Below are positions 9,083-21,239 of a stretch of DNA of 64,000 bases, piece after piece (within the stretch, counting starts at the first letter, position 1; every line of letters begins with the position of its first letter). This DNA is from Cyanobium sp. NIES-981. GTDB taxonomy: Bacteria; Cyanobacteriota; Cyanobacteriia; PCC-6307; Cyanobiaceae. The notes under the pieces were generated by a model. That model saw nothing but the letters and a program-made list of their open reading frames with translations, did no database searches and had not been told where the DNA came from. The stretch lies in NCBI GenBank assembly GCA_945896675.1, contig CAMDEM010000006.1, forward strand, positions 27,288-91,287, written 5' to 3'. A program made the position numbers and the translations under genes.

Positions 9083-9949
9083 GTGCTGCTGATCCACGGA
9101 TTTGGCGCCTCGATAGGCCATTGGCGGCACACCATGCCAGCCCTGGCAGCCCAGGCCGATGTCATTGCCATCGACTTGCTTGGTTTTGGAGCCAGCGACA
9201 AACCCCGCTCCCGGTTGGCGGACGAACCGATCCAGCCGGGTGCCGTTCTGTACTGCTTTGATCTTTGGGCCCGGCAGGTGGCCGATGCGGCCATCAGCCT
9301 GTTTGGCCTCAACGAAACCTCCAAGAGTGAGCGCCCGGCACCGCAGCCGGAACTCCACCTAATCGGCAATTCGATTGGCGGCATGGTGGCCCTCACGGCA
9401 GCTCGCTTGCTGGTGAAAGAGGGCATCCCTCCGCAGCAAGTGATTTTGATCGACTGTGCCCAGCGCACCCTCGATGACAAACGGGCTGCCGAATTGCCCG
9501 GCCTCGAGCGGATCAGCCGCCCCCTCTTGAAGCAACTAGTGCGTCAACGCTGGGTGATCGCACCGCTATTTCGGCTACTCGCCCAACCGGGGTTCATCCG
9601 CAGGGTCCTACGGAAGGCCTACCCCAGCGGCGCCCACATCGATGACGAGCTCGTTGGCCTCTTGCACCGCCCAAGTACCGACCCTGGGGCCACCGAGAGC
9701 TTCCGCGGCTTTGTGAACCTGTTCAGCGACTACCTGGCCCCCGAGTTGCTGGTCGATCTGGCCGTGCCCGTGCGCCTGCTGTGGGGGGCAGACGACCCCT
9801 GGGAAGATCCCAAAGAAGCCCGGCGCTGGGCCAACGCATTCCCCTGCATTCAGGAGCTTCAAGTGCTGAGTGGACTAGGCCATTGCCCCCAGGACGAAGG
9901 CCCGGAACGGGTCAACCCGATCCTGTTGCAATGGATTGGCGGGGCATAA
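9083..9949 (+). CDS. Alpha/beta-fold hydrolase; true 5' end probably upstream of 9083
   Basis: VLLIHGFGASIGHWRHTMPAL, LIGNSIGGMVALTAA nucleophile elbow, GLGHCPQDEGPERVN. Frame is open upstream (PWIWQGHRINLQRGGDPANPIK) but lacks a clear ATG/GTG. Confidence 0.88.
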   Translation: MLLIHGFGASIGHWRHTMPALAAQADVIAIDLLGFGASDKPRSRLADEPIQPGAVLYCFDLWARQVADAAISLFGLNETSKSERPAPQPELHLIGNSIGGMVALTAARLLVKEGIPPQQVILIDCAQRTLDDKRAAELPGLERISRPLLKQLVRQRWVIAPLFRLLAQPGFIRRVLRKAYPSGAHIDDELVGLLHRPSTDPGATESFRGFVNLFSDYLAPELLVDLAVPVRLLWGADDPWEDPKEARRWANAFPCIQELQVLSGLGHCPQDEGPERVNPILLQWIGGA

Positions 9950-9981
9950 CGGGAAACCGGCCAATCAGCAACCTTGAAGAA

Positions 9982-12350
<2,369 letters not shown>

Positions 12351-12427
12351 TCAACCAAGTGTGAGGACAACCTTAAAGGCCGCGCTTGCCTAAAGTTGGC
12401 AAATCGGGTGCCCCCAGCTGCCAGCCC

Positions 12428-12790
12428 ATGGCCGACACACGTCCAGTCGAGACCCTGCTGAAGTCGACAACCCGCCATGTGCGGCTTTTCACCGCCTGCG
12501 TGGAAGGAGGAAACCTGGTGCCATCCAGGGACCAGCTCACCCTGGACGTGGATCCCGACAACGAATTCCTTTGGGATGCCCCGGTGCTCACCAAGGTTCA
12601 AGAACGCTTTGCCGAACTGGTGGGGGCCCAAGCCGGGGCCGAGCTCAGCGAGTACAACCTCAGGCGCATTGGTTCCGAACTGGAGGGCCTGATCCGCCAG
12701 CTGCTCCAGGCCGGGGAGCTGCGCTACAACCCGGATGCCCGGGTACTGAACTACTCGATGGGTCTTCCGCGCAGCCCCGAAACCCTGTGA
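12428..12790 (+). CDS. ndhM: NAD(P)H-quinone oxidoreductase subunit M
   Basis: [49 protein letters not shown]...[21 protein letters not shown]. Confidence 0.92.
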   Translation: MADTRPVETLLKSTTRHVRLFTACVEGGNLVPSRDQLTLDVDPDNEFLWDAPVLTKVQERFAELVGAQAGAELSEYNLRRIGSELEGLIRQLLQAGELRYNPDARVLNYSMGLPRSPETL

Positions 12791-13512
12791 CCCGCTCCCG
12801 CTATCGCGCCAACGGGGACGATCCCAGGGATCAGAATCGCCCCTACGCCAGTGGCCGCTACCAGGACGCCTATGAGCGCTACAACGACCCCCGCCAAGAG
12901 CCCTCCCGGTCAGTCGGTCGCAACCGGGGCGGCAACGGTGGCGGCCAAAAGGGTGGCCAGGGCGGTGGACCCGGTGGTAGCCAAGGCGGTGGTCCTGGAG
13001 ATGGCAAGGGCGACGGCCAAGGGCCTTTTCAATTCAATGTGGCCAAGATTGCCGTGCTGGCAGGCGTGCTGGTGGTGGGCATTGGCATCGGCACCAGCCT
13101 CTCGAGCAACACCCAAGGCGACCAGGGCAACATCGCCAGCAGCCAACAGCTCGACATGGCAGTGGCTGATCCGGAGTTCTGCAAGCAGTGGGGAGCCAGC
13201 GCCTTCGTGATGGACGTTCAGGTGTACACAACCATGAACCCCAGCAGCAGCTTCGTGACCCAGCCATCCCTGAAACCAGGCTGTGTGATCCGCCGGGAAA
13301 ACTGGAGCGTGCTGCAGAAGGAAGGGGCCATCACGGCTGACCAAATGCGCCAATGCAAACAACGGATGAACACCTTTGCCTACATCGGCTCTGTCAAAGA
13401 CAAGCCCGAGGTGCGCTGCGTCTACCAAACCGAGACCCGCGAAAACAAATTCATCACCAAAGGCATCGCCGACGACAGCGTTGGGGTGACGCCGGAATCC
13501 GACCAGTTCTAA
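12787..13512 (+). CDS. DUF3172-like membrane-anchored protein with Gly-rich linker
   Basis: GTG start overlaps ndhM stop (GTGA). [20 protein letters not shown]..., Gly-rich tract, one TM ([23 protein letters not shown]), then conserved [37 protein letters not shown]. Confidence 0.75.
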   Translation: MTRSRYRANGDDPRDQNRPYASGRYQDAYERYNDPRQEPSRSVGRNRGGNGGGQKGGQGGGPGGSQGGGPGDGKGDGQGPFQFNVAKIAVLAGVLVVGIGIGTSLSSNTQGDQGNIASSQQLDMAVADPEFCKQWGASAFVMDVQVYTTMNPSSSFVTQPSLKPGCVIRRENWSVLQKEGAITADQMRQCKQRMNTFAYIGSVKDKPEVRCVYQTETRENKFITKGIADDSVGVTPESDQF

Positions 13513-14477
13513 GACTCCCCTTGGGGGGTTTGCAGGGGACGCCGCAGGGGGCTGTCCGGGCTGGCGAAGACCGGCAACACCTCCTTGCGGAAGGCATCGG
13601 AAGCCCGCGAGCAATAGCGGGCTGGATGGGTGATCAACTTGAGCTGACGCCGCACCAACAGATCAGCCACCTGGGGGCGATGCAAGGTGCCTGCTGCCAG
13701 TTCACGCTCTATCGAGACCACCGGCAGGAACGCTGCCCCCAGGCCTGATTGCACCGCATTTTTAATCGCCTCAAAGGAATTGAGTTCCATTTCGATCTTG
13801 AGACGCCCCACATCCAAACCGGAGCGGGCTAGCAGTTGGTCCACCATTTTGCGGGTGGTGGACTGGGCATCGAGGCAGACAAAGCCAAGCCGGTAAAGGT
13901 CGTCCTTGGTGAGCTCGGGCAGGCGGGCTAATGCATGTTTGGTGGGCAGCACCAGCGCCAACTCATCGCTGGCATAGGGCACCACCTGGAGCAAGTCATT
14001 GAGCTCCGTGGGCAGCTCGCCCCCAATGATCGCCAAATCGATCTGGCCATTGGCCACACTCCAGCCGGTGCGCCGGGTGCTGTGCACCTGGAGTTGCACG
14101 GCCACATCCGGGTATTTCTGGCGGAACAGGCCAATCATGCGGGGCATCAAATAGGTGCCCGTGGTTTGGCTGGCTCCCACCACCAGGGACCCGCCTTTGA
14201 GGTTGTGCAGATCATCGAGGGCCCGGCAGGCCTCCTGGCACTGACTCAGGATGCGATCGCAGTAGCTGAGCAGAAGGTGGCCGGCCTCGGTGAGCTGGGC
14301 CTTGCGGCCACCGCGGTCAAACAGCGAGACATTGAGCTGCTTCTCCAGATTCTGGATCTGCAGACTCACCGCCGGCTGGGTCACATACAGGCTGTCCGCC
14401 GCCTTCTTGAAGCTGCCCTCGCTGGCAATCGCCCGCAGGATGCGCAGCTGATCGAGGGTAAAAGGCAGGTCTGCCAT
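13509..14477 (-). CDS. rbcR: LysR-family transcriptional regulator, RbcR/Ycf30-like
   Basis: [66 protein letters not shown]; start chosen at the internal Met of ORF 13509..14495. Confidence 0.87.
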   Translation of the reverse strand: MADLPFTLDQLRILRAIASEGSFKKAADSLYVTQPAVSLQIQNLEKQLNVSLFDRGGRKAQLTEAGHLLLSYCDRILSQCQEACRALDDLHNLKGGSLVVGASQTTGTYLMPRMIGLFRQKYPDVAVQLQVHSTRRTGWSVANGQIDLAIIGGELPTELNDLLQVVPYASDELALVLPTKHALARLPELTKDDLYRLGFVCLDAQSTTRKMVDQLLARSGLDVGRLKIEMELNSFEAIKNAVQSGLGAAFLPVVSIERELAAGTLHRPQVADLLVRRQLKLITHPARYCSRASDAFRKEVLPVFASPDSPLRRPLQTPQGES

Positions 14478-14548
14478 TGGTGCCACGCAGACCAAAACTC
14501 TAGGGGGCCTTCCCGGTAGCCAGAATCCCGAGGTTTACAACTCCCAAC

Positions 14549-15337
14549 TTGCCTTTGCTCGCCAGCGCTGGATCGCCCCCAAACCTGCAACAGGTCAGCC
14601 TTCACGGGGGCAGCCTTCACCACAGCAGCCTGGTGATGCTTGGGCTGTTGCTTGTCTTTGCCGTGATTCACAGCGGCGGAGCCTCGCTCAGGGCCTGGGG
14701 GGCTGAACGCATCGGCGAGCGGGCTTGGCGGCTGCTCTTTGCGGCGGTGAGCATCCCTTCAGCGGTGGTGGTGATCGGCTATTTCCTGGCCCACCGCTAC
14801 GACGGCGTCCGCCTTTGGAACCTCCAAGACCAGCCGTGGATCATCCCTCTCGTCTGGATTGGAACGGCGATCAGCTTCCTCTTCCTCTATCCGGCCACCT
14901 ACAACCTGCTGGAAATCCCGGCGGTGCTGAAACCCCAGGTTCGCCTCTATGCCACGGGGATCATCCGGATCAGCCGCCATCCCCAGGCCGTGGGCCAGGT
15001 GCTGTGGTGCGCCACCCACCTGCTCTGGATCGGCAGCAGTTTCACGCTGGTCACCTGCCTGGGGCTGATCGCCCACCACGCGTTTGCGGTGTGGAATGGG
15101 GATCGGCGGCTGGCCAACCGGTTTGGGGCGGCGTTTGAGGAGCTCAAGGCGACCACATCGATTGTTCCGTTCCGGGCCGTCATCGATGGCCGCCAACAGC
15201 TGCTCTTAGGCGAATTCCTCAGGCCATCCCAGCTGGGCATTGCCATTGCCGTGGGCGTCTTCTGGTGGGCCCACCGCTTCATTGGCTTGGGAGCCACGGC
15301 CTTTTCCCGCACGGGCCTGGGCCATTGGTTGGGCTAA
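14549..15337 (+). CDS. NnrU/Z-ISO-like family integral membrane protein
   Basis: LLLVFAVIHSGGASLRAWG...LFLYPATYNLLEIPAVLKPQVRLYATGIIRISRHPQAVGQVLWCATHLLW; multiple TM segments. Confidence 0.82.
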   Translation: MPLLASAGSPPNLQQVSLHGGSLHHSSLVMLGLLLVFAVIHSGGASLRAWGAERIGERAWRLLFAAVSIPSAVVVIGYFLAHRYDGVRLWNLQDQPWIIPLVWIGTAISFLFLYPATYNLLEIPAVLKPQVRLYATGIIRISRHPQAVGQVLWCATHLLWIGSSFTLVTCLGLIAHHAFAVWNGDRRLANRFGAAFEELKATTSIVPFRAVIDGRQQLLLGEFLRPSQLGIAIAVGVFWWAHRFIGLGATAFSRTGLGHWLG

Positions 15338-15382
15338 AGCTCCGGGCTGCCTACACTCGCTGAAAACCGGCCGCGCCGCAGC

Positions 15383-17392
15383 ATGCCTTCCGCCGCTGAA
15401 ATCGCCTGGCTCATCCCGGTTCTACCGCTGGCAGGCGCCTGCTTGGTTGGGCTCGGGCTGATCAGCTTCAACCGCACCTTCAATCGGCTGCGCAAGCCCG
15501 TTGCTGTCTTCCTGATTAGCTGTGTGGGCGCGGCCGCCGTGTTGAGCTATGCCGTGCTGGCCGAGCAGCTGGCCGGAGCGGGCACCACAGAACTGTTGTT
15601 CAACTGGGCGAGCGCAGGCACCTTCAACCTGCAGATGGGCTTCCGGGTGGATCCCCTAGCCGCCGTGATGCTGGCCCTGGTCACCACCATTGCCGTGCTG
15701 GTGATGGTGTATTCCGATGGCTACATGGCCCACGACAAGGGCTATGTGCGCTTTTTCACCTATCTAGCCCTGTTCAGCAGCTCAATGCTGGGCCTGGTGA
15801 TCAGCCCCAACCTGCTCGAGATCTATGTGTTTTGGGAGCTGGTGGGGATGTGCTCCTACCTGCTGGTGGGCTTTTGGTACGACCGGGATGGGGCCGCCAA
15901 TGCGGCCCAGAAAGCCTTTGTGGTGAACCGGGTGGGCGACTTTGGCCTGCTGCTGGGAATCCTGGGCCTGTTCTGGGCCACGGGCAGCTTCGGCTTTGAG
16001 GAGATTGGCAGTCGCCTGCAGGAGGCCATCGCCGGCGGCAGCGTGCCCGGCTGGGCTGCCATCACCCTCTGCCTCCTGGTGTTCATGGGCCCGATGGCGA
16101 AGTCGGCCCAGTTTCCGCTCCACGTTTGGCTGCCCGATGCCATGGAGGGGCCCACGCCGATTTCAGCCCTGATCCACGCCGCCACGATGGTTGCGGCCGG
16201 GGTGTTCCTGGTGGCCCGCCTCCAACCGGTTTATGTGCCGTTTCCGGAGGTGCAAACCGTGATTGCCGTGGTCGGCACGATCACCCTGTTCTTGGGGGCC
16301 TCGATTGCCCTCACCCAGATGGATCTCAAAAAGGGCCTTGCCTACAGCACCGTCTCCCAATTGGGTTACATGATGCTGGCCATGGGCTGCGGTGCCCCCA
16401 TCGCCGGCATGTTCCATCTGGTGACCCACGCCTTCTTCAAGGCGATGCTGTTCCTGTGCTCAGGCTCGGTGATCCACGCCATGGAGGAGGTGGTTGGCCA
16501 TGAACCCGTGCTCGCCCAAGACATGCGGTTAATGGGGGGCCTCAGAAAATTCATGCCCGTCACCAGCACCACCTTCTTCATTGGCTGTATAGCGATCAGT
16601 GGCATCCCGCCCCTGGCCGGTTTCTGGAGCAAGGACGAAATCCTGGGCCAGGCCTTCGGCAGCTTTCCCATCCTCTGGGTTGCCGGTTTCTTCACCGCGG
16701 GCATGACCGCCTTCTACATGTTCCGGCTGTACTTCCTCACCTTTGAAGGGAGCTTCCGCGGCGGCAACAAGGATGTCCAAGTCGAGCTGATGGCCGCCGC
16801 CGGCAAGGTGGCTGAACCCCATGGGGATCCAAGCCACAGCCTTGCGGCCCATCCCCACGAATCGGGCTGGCAAATGGCCATGCCCCTGGCGCTGCTGGCC
16901 GTTCCTTCCGTGTTAATCGGGCTGCTCGGCACCCCGTGGCATAGCCGCTTCGCCGCCCTGCTCAATCCCGAGGAAGCAGCCGAGATGGCCGCCCACTTCT
17001 CCTGGGCTGAGTTCCTGCCGCTGGCTGGTTCCTCCGTGGCCATCTCCGCAGCCGGCATCACCCTGGCCGTCGTGGCCTACCTACTGCACAAGATCGACCT
17101 GGGCACCGCGGTGGCTGGCCGCTTCCCCGCCGTGAACCGCTTCCTTGCCAACAAGTGGTATCTCGATGCCCTCAATGACAAGATTTTCGTTCAGGGCAGT
17201 CGCAAGTTGGCTCGTCAGGTGCTGGAAGTGGATTCCAAGGTGGTTGATGGGGTGGTCAACCTCACCGGCCTGGTGACCCTGGGCAGCGGCGAAGGCCTCA
17301 AATACTTCGAAACCGGCCGGGCCCAGTTCTATGCCCTGATCGTGTTTGGCGGTGTGATCGCCCTTGTGGTGCTGTTTGGCGCCTTTGGCTAG
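15383..17392 (+). CDS. ndhF: NAD(P)H-quinone oxidoreductase subunit 5
   Basis: YVRFFTYLALFSSSMLGLVISPNLLEIYVFWELVGMCSYLLVGFWYDR; PLHVWLPDAMEGPTPISALIHAATMVAAGVFLVAR. Confidence 0.96.
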   Translation: MPSAAEIAWLIPVLPLAGACLVGLGLISFNRTFNRLRKPVAVFLISCVGAAAVLSYAVLAEQLAGAGTTELLFNWASAGTFNLQMGFRVDPLAAVMLALVTTIAVLVMVYSDGYMAHDKGYVRFFTYLALFSSSMLGLVISPNLLEIYVFWELVGMCSYLLVGFWYDRDGAANAAQKAFVVNRVGDFGLLLGILGLFWATGSFGFEEIGSRLQEAIAGGSVPGWAAITLCLLVFMGPMAKSAQFPLHVWLPDAMEGPTPISALIHAATMVAAGVFLVARLQPVYVPFPEVQTVIAVVGTITLFLGASIALTQMDLKKGLAYSTVSQLGYMMLAMGCGAPIAGMFHLVTHAFFKAMLFLCSGSVIHAMEEVVGHEPVLAQDMRLMGGLRKFMPVTSTTFFIGCIAISGIPPLAGFWSKDEILGQAFGSFPILWVAGFFTAGMTAFYMFRLYFLTFEGSFRGGNKDVQVELMAAAGKVAEPHGDPSHSLAAHPHESGWQMAMPLALLAVPSVLIGLLGTPWHSRFAALLNPEEAAEMAAHFSWAEFLPLAGSSVAISAAGITLAVVAYLLHKIDLGTAVAGRFPAVNRFLANKWYLDALNDKIFVQGSRKLARQVLEVDSKVVDGVVNLTGLVTLGSGEGLKYFETGRAQFYALIVFGGVIALVVLFGAFG

Positions 17393-17457
17393 GGCTGTCG
17401 CACAACGGACTGTGTGACATCCACCACCGGCAGAGTGCACCCAGGGACAGGATTTCT

Positions 17458-17480
17458 AAACTCATTACAAAGGTGAGTTT
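17458..17480. promoter_or_regulatory. Short inverted repeat upstream of ndhD
   Basis: aaactca-N9-tgagttt lies immediately 5' of ndhD (GTG 17487) in a locally AT-rich patch. Confidence 0.4.
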
Positions 17481-17486
17481 TAGTTC

Positions 17487-19064
17487 GTGCCGTTTCCCTG
17501 GCTGAGCGCGTCAATCCTGTTTCCGATTGCCGCGGCCCTGCTGATCCCCTTCTTCCCTGATGAGGGCCAAGGCAAACAGGTGCGCTGGTACGCCCTGGGC
17601 GTGGCCTTGATCACCTTTCTGCTGACGGTGGGCGGGTACCTCAAGGGCTACGACCCGAGCGACCCGGGCCTGCAGTTGGTAGAGCGGGTGGAGTGGCTGC
17701 CCGATATCGGCCTGGCCTGGTCGGTGGGCGCCGATGGCATCTCGATGCCCCTGATCCTTCTCACCAGCTTCATCACCGCGTTGGCGGTGTTGGCGGCCTG
17801 GCCGGTCACCTTCAAACCCAAGCTCTTCTTCTTCCTGCTCCTGGCCATGGATGGCGGCCAAATCGCCGTCTTCGCTGTGCAGGACATGCTGCTGTTCTTC
17901 CTGGCCTGGGAACTGGAACTCCTGCCCGTGTATCTGCTGCTGGCGATCTGGGGTGGCAAAAAGCGCCAGTACGCCGCCACCAAGTTCATCCTGTACACCG
18001 CAGGAAGCTCCCTGTTCATCCTGCTGGCGGGGCTGGCCATGGCCTTCTACGGCGGGGGGATTCCCACGTTTGAGTATTCCGCCCTGATGGCCAAGGGCTT
18101 CCCACCAGGGTTCCAGCTGCTCTGTTACGCGGGGCTGCTGATCGCCTTTGGGGTGAAGCTCCCGATCGTGCCCCTGCACACCTGGCTGCCCGATGCCCAC
18201 GGGGAAGCGACCGCCCCGGTGCACATGTTGCTGGCAGGAATTCTGTTGAAGATGGGCGGCTATGCCCTGCTGCGCTTCAACTGTCAGATCCTGCCCGATG
18301 CCCACGCCCAGTTCGCGCCGCTCCTGATCGTGCTGGGGGTGGTGAACATCATTTATGCCGCCCTCACCTCCTTTGCCCAACGGAACCTCAAACGCAAAAT
18401 TGCCTACAGCTCCATCAGCCACATGGGCTTTGTGCTGATTGGCATTGGCAGCTTCAGTGCCCTCGGCAGCAGTGGCGCCATGCTCCAAATGATCAGCCAC
18501 GGGCTGATTGGAGCCAGCTTGTTTTTCCTGGTGGGTGCCACCTACGACCGCACCCACACCCTGCAGCTCGATGAGATGGGCGGGGTGGGACAAAAAATGC
18601 GCAAAATGTTTGCCCTCTGGACCATCTGCTCGCTGGCATCCCTGGCCCTGCCAGGGATGAGTGGCTTTGTCTCCGAGTTGATGATCTTTGTGGGCTTCGC
18701 CACCGACGACGCTTACACCCTGCCGTTCCGGATCGTGATCGAGGGCTTGGCGGCCATTGGCGTGATCCTCACCCCGGTGTATCTGCTCTCAATGCTGAGG
18801 GAGATCTTTTATGGCAAAGAGAATGTGGAGCTGACCTCCCACGCCCAGCTCGTCGATGCTGAGCCCCGCGAGATCTACATCGTGGGCTGTCTGCTGGTGC
18901 CGATCATCGGCATTGGCATCTACCCCCGCCTCCTCACCGACACCTACCGGGCCTCCATGGAAGCCCTTGTGGCCCGGGATGAAACTGCGATGAAGGCGTT
19001 GACCGCACCAGCAGGCTCGAGCCTCATACGGCAAACCCCATTCAGGGCTCCTTCTTTGGGCTAG
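17487..19064 (+). CDS. ndhD: NAD(P)H-quinone oxidoreductase subunit 4
   Basis: [105 protein letters not shown]. Confidence 0.95.
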   Translation: MPFPWLSASILFPIAAALLIPFFPDEGQGKQVRWYALGVALITFLLTVGGYLKGYDPSDPGLQLVERVEWLPDIGLAWSVGADGISMPLILLTSFITALAVLAAWPVTFKPKLFFFLLLAMDGGQIAVFAVQDMLLFFLAWELELLPVYLLLAIWGGKKRQYAATKFILYTAGSSLFILLAGLAMAFYGGGIPTFEYSALMAKGFPPGFQLLCYAGLLIAFGVKLPIVPLHTWLPDAHGEATAPVHMLLAGILLKMGGYALLRFNCQILPDAHAQFAPLLIVLGVVNIIYAALTSFAQRNLKRKIAYSSISHMGFVLIGIGSFSALGSSGAMLQMISHGLIGASLFFLVGATYDRTHTLQLDEMGGVGQKMRKMFALWTICSLASLALPGMSGFVSELMIFVGFATDDAYTLPFRIVIEGLAAIGVILTPVYLLSMLREIFYGKENVELTSHAQLVDAEPREIYIVGCLLVPIIGIGIYPRLLTDTYRASMEALVARDETAMKALTAPAGSSLIRQTPFRAPSLG

Positions 19065-19097
19065 CGGTAGTGGTGGGCATCGACCACTACCGCTAGC
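19060..19097. repeat. 15-bp perfect inverted repeat spanning ndhD stop codon
   Basis: gctagcggtagtggt-gggcatcg-accactaccgctagc (stem 15 bp, loop 8 nt); no following T-run on the + strand. Confidence 0.9.
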
Positions 19098-19133
19098 GTA
19101 GGTAGAGCAGTCCTAAGGAGCGACACAACACCG

Positions 19134-20012
19134 GTGGCAGAAGGGGGAGCCAGGCTGGCCATCCGGCTGCTGCAGGACGCAGCCGTCCGGGGGGAACTCG
19201 ACCCCTGGGATGTGGATGTGATTGCCGTTGTCGATGGCTTTCTCGACCAATTGCGCCAACGGATTGAAGTGCCCAGGCTGGTGGCCGCCGCCGGTGGCAG
19301 CTACGAACAGGACCTGGCCGAGACCAGCGAAGCCTTTCTGGCCGCCTCCGTACTGGTGGGCTTGAAGGCCGAAGTGCTCGAAGCCGCCACGTTCCCCCCC
19401 GAGCCAATCCAGGACGACAGCCTCGGCTTTGATTTCGACGACGACGGCCAGGGCTGGCTGATGAACCCCGGCCTCGAGATGCCGCGCAGGCCCGAACGGC
19501 ATCTCTGGCGCCGCCCCGTAGCGCCCCCGCCGCTGCAGCGGCCGGTCACCCTGGGGGAGCTGATCCGTCAACTCGAAGACATTGCCGAGCGAATCGAAGA
19601 CGATGAAGGCAAAATCCGCAGCCGCCATCGCCCCAAGCGCTACAGCGAACGGGCTGCGATTGAGCAGGTGGCAGCCCTCGCCCACCGGGAAAAGCTGCCC
19701 GAAACCACAGCGGCCCTGAGTCAATTCCTCTTGCAATGGCCCCAAGCCGTGCAATGGGCCGGCTTCGAGGAGTTGGTGGAGGCCTGGGCCGCTGCGGTGG
19801 AGGCCAAGGGGGCCACCGCGGAACTGGATGCCGACCGGGTCGGGGTCTTCTGGGCCCTGCTATTTCTCTGCCACCAAGGCAAGGTGGAACTCGAACAAAC
19901 GGGCGGCTTGTTTGGCCCTTTGAGCCTGAAACGACTGCTGGATGTGGGTGAGAGCGTGCAATTGGCGCTCAGGCCAGCTCTAGTGCCGGCTCCTGAACCG
20001 CTTGCCGCCTAG
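19134..20012 (+). CDS. scpA: Segregation and condensation protein A
   Basis: LAIRLLQDAAVRGELDPWDVDVIAVVDGFLDQL...EAFLAASVLVGLKAEVL; ScpA-type N-terminus and C-terminal winged-helix-like region. Confidence 0.85.
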   Translation: MAEGGARLAIRLLQDAAVRGELDPWDVDVIAVVDGFLDQLRQRIEVPRLVAAAGGSYEQDLAETSEAFLAASVLVGLKAEVLEAATFPPEPIQDDSLGFDFDDDGQGWLMNPGLEMPRRPERHLWRRPVAPPPLQRPVTLGELIRQLEDIAERIEDDEGKIRSRHRPKRYSERAAIEQVAALAHREKLPETTAALSQFLLQWPQAVQWAGFEELVEAWAAAVEAKGATAELDADRVGVFWALLFLCHQGKVELEQTGGLFGPLSLKRLLDVGESVQLALRPALVPAPEPLAA

Positions 20013-20057
20013 GCCCATGACTAGGGTGGTGTTTGCGACCGACGTGAGCAAACGCCA

Positions 20058-21239
20058 ATGAAGGCGATGATCTTGGCGGCCGGCAAAGGCACCCGTGTAC
20101 GTCCCATCACGCACACGATCCCCAAGCCGATGATCCCCATCCTCCAGAAACCCGTGATGGAGTTTCTGCTGGAGCTACTGCGGGAGCACGGCTTTACCGA
20201 AATCATGGTGAACGTCTCCCACCTGGCTGAGGAGATCGAGAATTACTTTCGCGATGGTCAGCGTTTCGGCGTCGAAATTGCCTACAGCTTTGAAGGCCGC
20301 ATCGAAGACGGCGAACTGATCGGCGATGCCATGGGTTCCGCCGGTGGACTCAAAAAGATTCAAAACTTCCAGCGCTTCTTCGACGACACCTTCGTCGTGC
20401 TCTGCGGGGACGCCCTGGTCGACCTCGATCTCACCGAAGCGGTGAAGCGCCATAAAGCCAAAGGCGCCCTCGCCAGCCTGATCACCAAAAGGGTCCCCCG
20501 CGACCAGGTGAGCAGCTACGGCGTCGTGGTCACCGACGAGGACGGCCGGGTGCGCTCCTTCCAGGAGAAGCCCGAGGTGGATGAGGCCGCCAGCGACATG
20601 ATCAACACGGGTATCTACATCTTTGAGCCGGAGGTGCTGGATTTCGTTCCCAGCGACCAGGCGTTTGATATCGGCTCCGACCTGTTCCCCAAGCTGGTCG
20701 CCGCCGGGGCCCCCTTCTACGCCCTGCCGATGGAATTCGAGTGGGTGGATATCGGCAAGGTGCCCGACTATTGGCAAGCGATCCGCAGCGTGCTCCAGGG
20801 CCAGGTGCGCCAGGTCAAAATTCCTGGAAAACAAGTGCGCCCAGGCATCTATGCGGGCCTGAATGTGGCCGCCAACTGGGATCAAATCAACGTGACCGGG
20901 CCCATTTACGTGGGCGGCATGACCAGGATCGAAGACGGAGCCACCATCATTGGCCCGGCCATGATCGGCCCCAATTGCCACATCTGCGAAGACGCCACGA
21001 TCGACAACTCGATCATCTTTGACTATTCCCGCATCGGTGCGGGGGTGCGCCTGGTGGAAAAGTTGGTGTTTGGCCGCTATTGCGTCGACCGCAACGGCGA
21101 CCACTTCGACCTCCAGGAAGCGGCCCTCGATTGGCTGATCACCGATGTGCGCCGCCAGGATGTGGTCTCCCCATCAGCGGAGCAGAAGGCCATGGCCGAA
21201 CTGCTCGGCACCGACCTGGCCCTTACGGGATCGAACTGA
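20058..21239 (+). CDS. NDP-sugar pyrophosphorylase (mannose-1-phosphate guanylyltransferase/glucose-1-phosphate thymidylyltransferase-like)
   Basis: MKAMILAAGKGTRVRPITHTIPKPMIPILQKPVMEF; C-terminal hexapeptide-repeat region GPIYVGGMTRIEDGATIIGPAMIGPNCHI. Confidence 0.9.
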   Translation: MKAMILAAGKGTRVRPITHTIPKPMIPILQKPVMEFLLELLREHGFTEIMVNVSHLAEEIENYFRDGQRFGVEIAYSFEGRIEDGELIGDAMGSAGGLKKIQNFQRFFDDTFVVLCGDALVDLDLTEAVKRHKAKGALASLITKRVPRDQVSSYGVVVTDEDGRVRSFQEKPEVDEAASDMINTGIYIFEPEVLDFVPSDQAFDIGSDLFPKLVAAGAPFYALPMEFEWVDIGKVPDYWQAIRSVLQGQVRQVKIPGKQVRPGIYAGLNVAANWDQINVTGPIYVGGMTRIEDGATIIGPAMIGPNCHICEDATIDNSIIFDYSRIGAGVRLVEKLVFGRYCVDRNGDHFDLQEAALDWLITDVRRQDVVSPSAEQKAMAELLGTDLALTGSN

